Shown: positions 20,177 through 27,816 of the stretch, one piece after another
Numbering within the stretch: the stretch's first letter is position 1
Layout: each line of letters opens with the position of its first letter
DNA from: Claveliimonas intestinigallinarum
GTDB lineage: Bacteria > Bacillota > Clostridia > Lachnospirales > Lachnospiraceae
Direction of reading: 5' to 3'
Length of the DNA stretch: 28,565 bases
NCBI GenBank assembly: GCA_019115145.1
Contig: DXED01000040.1
Span: 1-28,565 of the forward strand
The notes under the pieces: model-generated
Told to the model about the DNA's origin: nothing
The model's input: only the letters and a program-made list of their open reading frames with translations
The model's database searches: none
Position numbers and translations under genes: made by a program

Positions 20177-21077
20177 CCAGCTTCGACGCTCCGTTCTTCT
20201 CCTCCAGTGCCTTCAGCTGCGCCATCTCCTCCCTGGAGATCTTTGTGTCCTTCTTCTTCCGGCGGGGCTTGAAGCGCAGTTCCGCTGCCTTGTACTCCCG
20301 GACCTCCTTCTCATCGTTGTCCAGGGTAACGACCACCTTCACCAGCTGGCGCAGCACATTGACGGCCTGCACGTCGCCTTTCAGCTTTTCCGGCGTAGTG
20401 ACTGTGTCTCCCACCGCCGGCAGACGGCTGTTCAGCTCCTCGTAGTTCTGTTCCTCGTTGGTGAGGCAGCACATGAGCCTGCCGCACACGCCCGAAATCT
20501 TGCTGGGGTTGAGGGACAAATTCTGCTCCTTGGCCATCTTGATGGACACCGGGGCAAACTCTGTCAGGTATGTATGACAGCACAGCTCCCGGCCGCAGAT
20601 GCCGATGCCTCCCCGGATCTTAGTCTCGTCCCGCACGCCGATCTGGCGCAGCTCGATCCTTGTGCGGAACACGCTGGCCAGGTCCTTTACCAGCTCCCGG
20701 AAGTCGATCCTTCCGTCTGCGGTGAAGTAGAACAGCACCTTATTGTTGTCAAATGTGTACTCCGCATCGATGAGCTTCATCTCCAGCCCGTGCTTGCGGA
20801 TCTTCTCCTGGCAGATGCTGAAGGCCTCTTTCTCCTTCTCCCGGTTCTTCTCCTCCCGGCGGTAGTCGTCCTTGTTTGCGATGCGGATGACGGATTTGAG
20901 AGGCTGGCTGATCCTCTCCTCCTCCACCTCTCGCGGCCCGGTCACAACATTTCCGAACTCCACGCCCCTGGCGGTCTCCACGATCACATTGTCCCCATGG
21001 TGGATCTCCAGTTTTCCGGGGGAGAAGAAATAGACCTTCCCCGCCCTGCGAAATCTTACTCCAATCACCTTTGTCAT
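20166..21077 (-). CDS. ricT: Regulatory iron-sulfur complex subunit RicT (YaaT, PSP1 domain)
   Basis: 303 residues with a PSP1 domain in the first two-thirds (VIGVRFRRAGKVYFF at the start). The metal-binding cysteines are C161, C166 and C167 (GICGRELCCHTYL) and C198, C203 and C204 (GVCGRLMCCL). In B. subtilis RicT works with RicA (YmcA) and RicF (YlbF) as an Fe-S complex that stimulates RNase Y-mediated mRNA processing and affects Spo0A phosphorylation. The last 40 residues are a charged tail (RRKKKDTKISREEM). It begins 5 nt after holB ends. Confidence 0.94.
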   Translation of the reverse strand: MTKVIGVRFRRAGKVYFFSPGKLEIHHGDNVIVETARGVEFGNVVTGPREVEEERISQPLKSVIRIANKDDYRREEKNREKEKEAFSICQEKIRKHGLEMKLIDAEYTFDNNKVLFYFTADGRIDFRELVKDLASVFRTRIELRQIGVRDETKIRGGIGICGRELCCHTYLTEFAPVSIKMAKEQNLSLNPSKISGVCGRLMCCLTNEEQNYEELNSRLPAVGDTVTTPEKLKGDVQAVNVLRQLVKVVVTLDNDEKEVREYKAAELRFKPRRKKKDTKISREEMAQLKALEEKNGASKLDDK

Positions 21078-21082
21078 ATCTG

Positions 21083-22072
21083 TCAGTTCTCCTTTATCGT
21101 CAGCAGCAAAAGCTCCATGACAAGGTCAAAGTTTACATTTGCCTTGAGGCGTGTCTTGGCCTTCTCCAGACTCTCCAGTATCAGCTCAATTCCCTCGTAG
21201 GAGCTCTTCTTTGCCCGCTCCTGGATGTAGCTGATCTGGTCTTTGAACACGACCTTGTCCATATCCTTTGTCGCCTTATATAGCAACACGTCCCTGTACC
21301 ATATCATGATGATGTCCAGGTAGTCGTTGATCTCGAGTTTATAAGTGTTAATCTTCTTGATGGCCTTCGTGATCTCACTGATGTCCATCTCGTTGATGTA
21401 TTTCAGAAGCTGGACCGCCTCCTCCCGGATCTCGTTAAAGTGGTCCGAGCTGGCCAGCATGATCGCCCGCCCCATATTTCCCTGGGCAAAGGCTGTGCAC
21501 ATGTCCGCCTTGTAGTCCGGCACATGCATAGTCTCCATGAGGTACTTGCGGATCAGGGTATCCTTGATGTTACGCAGCTTCAGCATCACGCACCGGGAGG
21601 TGATGGTGGGAAGCAGGGCCTCCGCGTTCTCTGTGAGAAGAAAGATCACCGCGTAGGCAGGGGGCTCCTCGATGGTCTTGAGAAGGGCGTTCTGAGCCTG
21701 CACGGTCATCAGGTCCGCCTCCGCTATAATGTAGATCTTGTAGGGGCCCTGGTAGGGCTTGATCTGAATGTCCTCGTTGACCTGCCTGCGGATGTCGTCC
21801 ACGCTGATGGTATTCGGCTTCTCGTGGGTTACCCGGATGATGTCCGGATGGTTCCCACTCTCCGCCTGGTGACAGGAGTGGCATTTATTGCAGGGATCCG
21901 GCCCCTGCTCCTCGCACAAGAGCGTAGTGGCAAACAGGTTCGCCAGCATTTTCTTGCCGGAGCCTCTCTCCCCGTTCAGGATATAGGCATGTGACACCTT
22001 GTTCTCTGTCACGGCATTGCGTATATAGTTGATAATGTCCTTGTGTCCTACTACGTCTTTAAAGCTTCCCAT
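21083..22072 (-). CDS. holB: DNA polymerase III subunit delta'
   Basis: A clamp-loader subunit of 329 residues. HAYILNGERGSGKK (29-41) holds a modified P-loop ending GKK. The zinc-binding cysteines are C53, C61, C64 and C67. It continues with SVDDIRRQV and KIYIIAEADLMTVQAQNALLK. The C-terminal domain is helical. The sequence is near standard delta' length. It overlaps the 3' end of the guanylate-kinase-like gene by 14 nt and is followed by ricT, as in Bacillus. Confidence 0.93.
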   Translation of the reverse strand: MGSFKDVVGHKDIINYIRNAVTENKVSHAYILNGERGSGKKMLANLFATTLLCEEQGPDPCNKCHSCHQAESGNHPDIIRVTHEKPNTISVDDIRRQVNEDIQIKPYQGPYKIYIIAEADLMTVQAQNALLKTIEEPPAYAVIFLLTENAEALLPTITSRCVMLKLRNIKDTLIRKYLMETMHVPDYKADMCTAFAQGNMGRAIMLASSDHFNEIREEAVQLLKYINEMDISEITKAIKKINTYKLEINDYLDIIMIWYRDVLLYKATKDMDKVVFKDQISYIQERAKKSSYEGIELILESLEKAKTRLKANVNFDLVMELLLLTIKEN

Positions 22073-22646
22073 TGTATATTACCTCTGTGATTTCTTCTAA
22101 ACAGTGTTCTTTATCTTCGTTGCGGAACCGGCGCTCTATGCCCAGCCGGCGCAGCTTTTCCTCCGAAAAGTCCTCCTCGTCCGCAAGGAAACGGCGGCAC
22201 AGCTCTTTGTACTTTGGCTGCGCCTGCTCCCTCTCCCTGGCAAGCGCCCGGGAAAGCCGCTCTCCGTCTTCCACTTCTATATAGAGGGGCAGGATGTTCT
22301 CCGCCCCGTAGTATTGTACCATTTTTTCGTAGGATTCCAAAGTCCCGATCATGAGATAATTTCCCGTCTCCAGATCGATCTGTCCGTCGTCAGCTGTAAA
22401 ATATTTCCACACGCCGCAGGCTGTATCGTATGCCCGGAGCTCAATGATGCGGCCCGCCCGCTCCAGCTCCTCTGTCCGCTTCTCGTCTGTGAAGAAATAC
22501 TCCACCCCGTCTTTCTCCCCCTCCCGGCGGGGCCTTGTAGTGTAGGGCACCACCTGCTTCAGCTCCGGGATGCGGGACAGAAGCTCCTTGAAAATAGTGT
22601 CCTTGCCTGATGAACTTTTTCCTATTATGTAGTATATTTTACCCAT
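22059..22646 (-). CDS. Guanylate kinase-like protein
   Basis: 195 residues with a P-loop IIGKSSSGKDT (7-17), the GMP-contacting YTTRPRREGEKDGVEYFF (35-52) and later basic segments. These match guanylate kinase (GMP + ATP to GDP + ADP), although the P-loop (GKSSSGKD) differs from the usual GPSGVGKS. In Bacillus the neighbouring slot holds tmk, so this kinase sits where a nucleotide kinase is expected. Whether a separate standard gmk exists is not visible. It overlaps the decarboxylase-family gene by 8 nt. Confidence 0.85.
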   Translation of the reverse strand: MGKIYYIIGKSSSGKDTIFKELLSRIPELKQVVPYTTRPRREGEKDGVEYFFTDEKRTEELERAGRIIELRAYDTACGVWKYFTADDGQIDLETGNYLMIGTLESYEKMVQYYGAENILPLYIEVEDGERLSRALAREREQAQPKYKELCRRFLADEEDFSEEKLRRLGIERRFRNEDKEHCLEEITEVIYNGKL

Positions 22647-24063
22647 TTATCCAGACCCTGATGCTTCCTTCTTCTTCCATACCTTCCAGGGAAAATCCCT
22701 GGCTTCTGCTTGTGAGCAGCAATTCCACACTCTCCCGGCTGATGCGCTCTCCCGGAACGATGAGCGGAATGCCCGGCGGATAGAGGTAGGCGTACTCTGT
22801 GGACACCAGTCCCTCGCTCTCCTCCAGGGGCACCTTTTTCACCTGTCCCTTCACAGGGCTCGTCTCCCGGGCCAACTCCTCCATCCGGGCGCTTGTGCAG
22901 ACTATCTCATTCCGCGGCAGGCCGCCGGCCTGGCAGGGGACTGCTGCCGCTCTCTCCTTCGCGGATCTGTCAATCTCCTCCAGGGCGTCCCCCAGCCGGC
23001 GGAAGCCCTCCTGCGTATCCCCCACGCTTGTCATGGCCAACGCGTAGGAGCCGGCGGCCATCTCAAGCTGCAGATGATAATCCCTAAGAAGCCGCAGATA
23101 CAGCTCTCTCCCGGTCATGTCCGCCCTGCCTACAGACAGGACCAGCTTGGACCGGTCGTAGCGCTCTGTCTGTACAAGGGAGAGCTTTTCCAGATGTCTC
23201 AGCCGCTCTCTGAGCCTCTTAAGCTGCTCCACATAGGGGCCAAAGAGCTCCTCCCTCTTCTCCCCCAGCAGATGGATACACCTGTCGATGCCGGCCATGA
23301 GCACATAGGAGGGGCTGCTGGACTGGAGCATGTCCAGATAGCGGAAGATCCGCTCCCGATCTGCAAAGGGCCCGTCCACGTGGAGGAGGGCCGTCTGGGT
23401 CAGAGCCGGCAGCGTCTTGTGGAGACTGTGGATCATCACGTCCGCCCCCTGTCCCAGGGCGCTCTCCGGGAAATAGGGGTGAAAGCCAAAGTGAGCCCCG
23501 TGTGCCTCGTCCACGATCAGGGGAATTCCCCTCTTATGAACCTCCCCGGCAATGCCCCGGATGTCCGAGACGACGCCGTCATAGGTGGGGGAGACCAGGA
23601 TCACCGCCTTTACCCTGGAATGTTCATTAAGCGCAGCTTTCACTGCGCTTACAGATATTTCTGTATTCAACTGAATATCCGGTCGGAAACCGGGGTACAG
23701 GTACACCGGCTCCAGCTCGTTCATATAGATGGCGTGATACACGGATTTGTGACAGTTCCGGCCCACCAGCACCTGATCTCCCTTCCGGGTGCACCCCAGG
23801 ATGGCGCTTAATATCCCCGCTGTGCTTCCGTTCACGAGAAATCTCGTCTCGCCGGTCCCGTAGATCCGGGAGGCCTTCTCCTGCGCTTCCTTCAGGATCC
23901 CGTCCGGGTGGTGGAGGTCGTCAAATCCCTCGATCTCAGTGATGTCGATCCCGTAGGGAAGATCACTGCCGAAGCGCGCTGTGTTCCGCTTGTGCCCCGG
24001 CATGTGAAACCCGTAATAGTCAGAAACGCTGTATCTTTGCAGTCTGTCGTAAAGTTCAGTCAT
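22639..24063 (-). CDS. Orn/Lys/Arg decarboxylase-family PLP enzyme (YaaO-like)
   Basis: 474 residues of the group III amino-acid decarboxylase family. FHMPGHKR (19-26), DEAHGAH (185-191) and the PLP-lysine motif HSLHK (212-216, K216) are intact. The C-terminal domain includes YLYPPGIPLIVPGERIS. The short length and the place before the nucleotide kinase and holB match yaaO of B. subtilis, which has been proposed to act on arginine or lysine. The true substrate is not known from sequence. It starts 18 nt after pgi. Confidence 0.9.
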   Translation of the reverse strand: MTELYDRLQRYSVSDYYGFHMPGHKRNTARFGSDLPYGIDITEIEGFDDLHHPDGILKEAQEKASRIYGTGETRFLVNGSTAGILSAILGCTRKGDQVLVGRNCHKSVYHAIYMNELEPVYLYPGFRPDIQLNTEISVSAVKAALNEHSRVKAVILVSPTYDGVVSDIRGIAGEVHKRGIPLIVDEAHGAHFGFHPYFPESALGQGADVMIHSLHKTLPALTQTALLHVDGPFADRERIFRYLDMLQSSSPSYVLMAGIDRCIHLLGEKREELFGPYVEQLKRLRERLRHLEKLSLVQTERYDRSKLVLSVGRADMTGRELYLRLLRDYHLQLEMAAGSYALAMTSVGDTQEGFRRLGDALEEIDRSAKERAAAVPCQAGGLPRNEIVCTSARMEELARETSPVKGQVKKVPLEESEGLVSTEYAYLYPPGIPLIVPGERISRESVELLLTSRSQGFSLEGMEEEGSIRVWING

Positions 24064-24081
24064 CTGATAGCCTCGTATAGC

Positions 24082-25431
24082 TTACAATCTCTTCAGCAGC
24101 TCTTCTCTCTCTTTTTCATAGCCCGGCTTTCCGAGGAGAGCGAACATGTTTGACTTGTAGCTCTCAACGCCCGGCTGGTTGAACGGATTGACGCCGGATA
24201 CATAGCCGCTGACGCCGCAGGCAAACTCGAAGAAGTAGAAGAGCTCACCCAGATAAAATTCATTCTGCTCCGGAATATTCACCATCAGGTTCGGCACATT
24301 GCCATCTGTGTGGGCCAGGACTGTTCCGTTCATGGCGCTCTTGTTTACAAAGTCCATGCTCTTTCCTGCCAGGTAGTTCAGGCCGTCCAGATCCACCGGC
24401 TCCTCGTTAATGAGGATTTCCTCTCTGGATGTCTCCACATTCAGGACTGTCTCATACATGATGCGGCTGCCGTCCTGGATGAACTGGCCCATGGAGTGGA
24501 GGTCTGTAGTAAGATCCACGGATGCCGGGAAGATACCCTTCTGGTCTTTTCCCTCACTCTCTCCGTAGAGCTGCTTCCACCACTCAGATACATAGTGAAG
24601 GCTCGGCTCGTAGTTTGCCAGCACCTCTACGGATTTGCCCTTTCTGTGAAGGATGTTGCGGACAGCCGCGTACTGCAGGGCGTCATTTTCCTCAAATGGC
24701 TTGTTCAGCGCCAGCTCTCTTCCTGCCGCTGCGCCCTCCATCAGCTTCTCGATGTCTGCGCCGCTGACTGCGATGGGCAGAAGTCCCACAGCTGTCAGAA
24801 CGGAGAAGCGTCCTCCTACATCGTCCGGCACAACGAAGGACTCGTAGCCCTCCTCTGTAGCCAGGTTCTTCAGGGCTCCCCTTGCCTTGTCCGTGGTGGC
24901 GTAAATCCTCTTGGCCGCTTCCTCTTTGCCGTATTTCTTCTCCAGCATCTCCTTGAATACGCGGAAGGCGATGGCCGGCTCTGTGGTCGTTCCGGACTTG
25001 GAGATGATATTTACGGAGAAATCTCTGTCGCCGATCACGTCGATGAGCCCCTTCAGATAGGTGCTGCTGATGCTGTTTCCTGCATAGTAGATCTCCGGTG
25101 TCTTGCGGATCTCTTTGGATACATTGTTGTAGAAGCCGTGGCGCAGGAACTCGATGGCAGCTCTTGCTCCCAGGTAGGAGCCGCCGATACCGATGACGAT
25201 CAGTACCTCGGAGTCGCTCTGAATCTTCTCTGCCGCCTTCTGGATACGCGCGAACTCTTCTTTATCGTAATCTACAGGGAGATTTACCCAGCCAATATAG
25301 TCGTTGCCGGCTCCTGTTCCGCTCACCAGGACGTCCTTGGCGTTTCCTACGATCTCTTTCATGGAGTCTATTTCATGCTCTTTGATAAATGTCATTGCCT
25401 TTGAATAATCGAATGTAACTTTACTGCTCAT
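24082..25431 (-). CDS. pgi: Glucose-6-phosphate isomerase
   Basis: 449 residues, the enzyme interconverting glucose-6-phosphate and fructose-6-phosphate. Conserved motifs are VIGIGGSYLGARA (near 79-91), ISKSGTTTEPAIAFR (near 140) and VSGVNPFNQPGVESYK (near 412-427). The start is ATG at 25429-25431 with AGAAGGG close by. It is the first of the seven-gene run ending in rsmI, which ties a glycolytic gene to the housekeeping genes; I see no terminator in the 18-nt gap to the next gene. I see no convincing -35/-10 pair in the 123 nt upstream. Confidence 0.96.
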   Translation of the reverse strand: MSSKVTFDYSKAMTFIKEHEIDSMKEIVGNAKDVLVSGTGAGNDYIGWVNLPVDYDKEEFARIQKAAEKIQSDSEVLIVIGIGGSYLGARAAIEFLRHGFYNNVSKEIRKTPEIYYAGNSISSTYLKGLIDVIGDRDFSVNIISKSGTTTEPAIAFRVFKEMLEKKYGKEEAAKRIYATTDKARGALKNLATEEGYESFVVPDDVGGRFSVLTAVGLLPIAVSGADIEKLMEGAAAGRELALNKPFEENDALQYAAVRNILHRKGKSVEVLANYEPSLHYVSEWWKQLYGESEGKDQKGIFPASVDLTTDLHSMGQFIQDGSRIMYETVLNVETSREEILINEEPVDLDGLNYLAGKSMDFVNKSAMNGTVLAHTDGNVPNLMVNIPEQNEFYLGELFYFFEFACGVSGYVSGVNPFNQPGVESYKSNMFALLGKPGYEKEREELLKRL

Positions 25432-25554
25432 GGTAAACCCTTCTTTCTCTCTTCGTTATTGTATACTTATGATACACGATACAGCTCTTCGGCAAGGCAG
25501 CCAGGCCCGCTTCAGCTCATATCAAGTCTATTTTACCAGTATTACCCTTTATAA

Positions 25555-26529
25555 TCAAGCCAAAAACTCCTCCAGTATCTCCCGGATGCGGACCTCCTTT
25601 GAGACCTCGTCCTCCTCTTTTCCGGTCCTCGTCCGGGCCTCTTTTGTCTCCCTTACAGGCCTGTCCTTTCCGCTCTGGCGTTTTTTCGCGTCAGCAGCCA
25701 GCTCTCTGGAGGCTTCCTCCTGCGCAGCCTCCTGGACCGGCTCCCAGGCCGGCTCCCTGCCTTCTGCCGCCTGCGCCTTCTCTCCCTGCGCCTCCCGCAG
25801 GTTCTGTGGCTGCCCCATCTCTGACTGGCGCATTTCCGGCTGATGCATCTCCGGCCGGCTCATCTCCGGCTGGCGGATTTCAGGCTGCGGGCCCTCGGCC
25901 GGCTGCAGGATCTCCGGCTGGATCTCCCGGGCAGGCTGGATCACCTCAGGCTGGGGATTTGTATCCGGCGGCGCCATGGCCTTCCACTCTTCCTTCACCC
26001 TGTCCGCCTGCGCCTTCTCATACCGGTGGGCGTATACATTTTCCAGATAATCCACCATATAGTTTCTGATGACTCCAAGCTGGTACTTCTCATCGCTTGT
26101 GAGCTGGAACAGGAAGAGAAGAATGGCTCCTCCCGCTCCCGCCGCGCCGTACTGGATCACCTGATCCGCCATGCCCCGGGACGCGTACCAGGCACCCGCG
26201 CCGGCCAGTCCAAACAGAAGGCACAGCCACACGCCCGCCTTCTCCAGGCGTCTCCAGGTGTGAAGCCTGAGCCCTCCGGCCCGGTATTCATGCAGATATT
26301 TTTCCACAAACACCTCCACGTTCTGAACCCGGTCGCTCACCATACAGGCATGTTCAAATTTTGCCTTCACCAGGCGAACCAGGGGATGTCCGCTCTTATT
26401 CATACTGCCGGCCGCCCGGACCAGTCTCTTCAGAGAAATGCCGGCCGCGATCTTGCTGATCACCCCCACAGCCGCGGCTATCCCCATAAGGATAACCATA
26501 ATATGTCTGTCCAATACCACTTCTAACAT
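25555..26529 (-). CDS. Membrane protein with Pro/Gln/Glu/Met repeats, unknown function
   Basis: 324 residues. Hydrophobic segments at about 9-32, 98-115 and 126-143 with a conserved-looking basic loop between the first two (LVRLVKAKFEHACMVSDRVQ). Residues 192-245 hold a repeated PEMxQPEM/QPEI-type motif, and residues 246-324 are charged and low in complexity. The tail is probably cytoplasmic and flexible. The N-terminal half looks conserved in type, the repeats probably variable. AAGGAGGG precedes the ATG. It is between mtnN and pgi, with a possible operator at its -10. I do not recognise a function. Confidence 0.7.
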   Translation of the reverse strand: MLEVVLDRHIMVILMGIAAAVGVISKIAAGISLKRLVRAAGSMNKSGHPLVRLVKAKFEHACMVSDRVQNVEVFVEKYLHEYRAGGLRLHTWRRLEKAGVWLCLLFGLAGAGAWYASRGMADQVIQYGAAGAGGAILLFLFQLTSDEKYQLGVIRNYMVDYLENVYAHRYEKAQADRVKEEWKAMAPPDTNPQPEVIQPAREIQPEILQPAEGPQPEIRQPEMSRPEMHQPEMRQSEMGQPQNLREAQGEKAQAAEGREPAWEPVQEAAQEEASRELAADAKKRQSGKDRPVRETKEARTRTGKEEDEVSKEVRIREILEEFLA

Positions 26530-26548
26530 GATCTAACCCTCCTTCTTT

Positions 26549-26568
26549 GATTTGATTATACTCAAATC
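26549..26568. promoter_or_regulatory. Palindrome over the -10 of the repeat membrane protein gene
   Basis: Half-sites GATTTGA (26549-26555) and TCAAATC (26562-26568), 7 bp each, are separated by 6 nt. Together they cover a perfect TATAAT read on the minus strand (26555-26560). The placement fits an operator. The -35 position (TGGTTT) is weak. Confidence 0.45.
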
Positions 26569-26581
26569 CGGGAGGGAAACC

Positions 26582-26627
26582 AGAAAAACCGTTCTACAGT
26601 TTCTGCCCGGAAACAGGGGATTTCCGG
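26582..26627 (-). terminator. Two hairpins after mtnN
   Basis: The first is CCGGAAA (26607-26613) with TTTCCGG (26621-26627). The second (26582-26604) is AGAAACTGT pairing with ACGGTTTTTCT in the minus-strand RNA, ending in a T-run. The second is the likelier terminator for mtnN. Confidence 0.5.
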
Positions 26628-26655
26628 CGCTTTCTGGCGAGCTGTGCCGCTGCTT

Positions 26656-27363
26656 TTACAGACCCTTTTCCGGCAGTTTCAAAAGGAGGGCCTTCACAAG
26701 CCTTACGCTGTGGGCGATAGCCTGTTTTTCAAAGACCGGATAGTCTACAGAGGCGCTGTTGTCGGCTTTGTCAGAAATCGCTCGGATAATGACATACGAA
26801 ATTCCGTTCAGGTAGGCGGCGTGGGCAATGCCCGCTCCCTCCATCTCCGTGCACAGGGGATCGAAATTGCGCTTGATCCTCTCCTTGTCCTTGGCGTCTG
26901 AGATAAACTGGTCGCCTGACACTACCCTTCCCGTAAATGTGTGGATGTCCGGGTTTGCCTCCTGGTTGGCCTCTTTTGCCAGCTCTACCAGGCGGGGATC
27001 CGCCTCAAAGGAAAACACGTCCATCCTTGGGATCTGTCCCACCGGGTCGCCGAACTTGGAGGCGTCCATGTCGTGGTACAGGGCGTCCGTGGAGATCACT
27101 ATATCCCCAATGTCAATGCGGGTGTCAAGGGAACCGGCGATGCCTGTGTTGATCAGCGCGTCCACGCCGAACTCGGAGGCCAGTATCTGGGCGCACAGAG
27201 CCGCGTTGACCTTGCCGATGCCGCTGCGCACCACCACCACATTCCGGCCGCAGAGAACCCCCTTCACAAAGGTCATACCCGCGATCTCCTTTATCTCCTC
27301 TGTCTGCATTTCCTCCTTTAAGGCGGAGACCTCCTCCTCCATTGCTCCTATAATTCCAATCAT
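26656..27363 (-). CDS. mtnN: 5'-methylthioadenosine/S-adenosylhomocysteine nucleosidase
   Basis: 235 residues from the chosen start. The enzyme cleaves methylthioadenosine and S-adenosylhomocysteine to adenine plus a thioribose or ribosylhomocysteine, recycling products of SAM use. Motifs are GIIGAMEEEV at the start, RSGIGKVNAA, NTGIAGSL, the catalytic-site TEMEGAGIAHAA (Glu that contacts ribose) and AISDKAD (catalytic Asp). The start at 27361-27363 is preferred because AAAGGA lies 8 nt before it and because this matches the family's N-terminus; the open frame begins 14 codons earlier. Confidence 0.95.
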   Translation of the reverse strand: MIGIIGAMEEEVSALKEEMQTEEIKEIAGMTFVKGVLCGRNVVVVRSGIGKVNAALCAQILASEFGVDALINTGIAGSLDTRIDIGDIVISTDALYHDMDASKFGDPVGQIPRMDVFSFEADPRLVELAKEANQEANPDIHTFTGRVVSGDQFISDAKDKERIKRNFDPLCTEMEGAGIAHAAYLNGISYVIIRAISDKADNSASVDYPVFEKQAIAHSVRLVKALLLKLPEKGL

Positions 27364-27423
27364 TTTGCTCATCCTTTCTACCTTATAATAATCATGTCTG
27401 ATCATCCTTTTTAATTCCCTTTC

Positions 27424-27452
27424 ATTATAGCGTGGGAGAAGGTGGTTTGCAA
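27424..27452 (-). promoter_or_regulatory. mtnN promoter
   Basis: On the minus strand, -35 TTGCAA (27447-27452), 17-nt spacer and a perfect -10 TATAAT (27424-27429). The leader to the start is about 55 nt. Confidence 0.7.
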
Positions 27453-27816
27453 TCAGGGTTGTGACTGGATAGGATCAGAGTGTCGCGACCAGGTGGCTCA
27501 GGGCGTTGCGGCCGGGATTTCAAATGGTTGCTATAATTGCAGGGGAAGGTATTGCTTTTCTCCGTCTCCCATGGTATCGTAGACAGTACAGATAGCAGCC
27601 GCACAGCGCTGTTTTCCTGTCAATCAAGATCATCTGCCGCACATTTCAGCTGCAGATATTTTCTAGCTGCATTTATCTGAATATCTCAATCCGCATCGGA
27701 CAGATATCCAACGAATATTTTGTACATTTACGATAAAATAAAGGCAATCTGCTATCTGGTATGGTATGATAAGGATATGAAAACAGTTCCTGTGCCGCCG
27801 GAAACGGAGGGACATA
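27453..27816. other. Intergenic stretch without a gene
   Basis: Between divergent mtnN and the right-edge gene. A 27-codon plus-strand ORF beginning at 27778 has no support. TATGAT with an extended TG element (27762-27770) could be a -10 for the right-edge gene, but no -35 fits. I see no RNA gene, repeat or terminator here. Confidence 0.5.
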
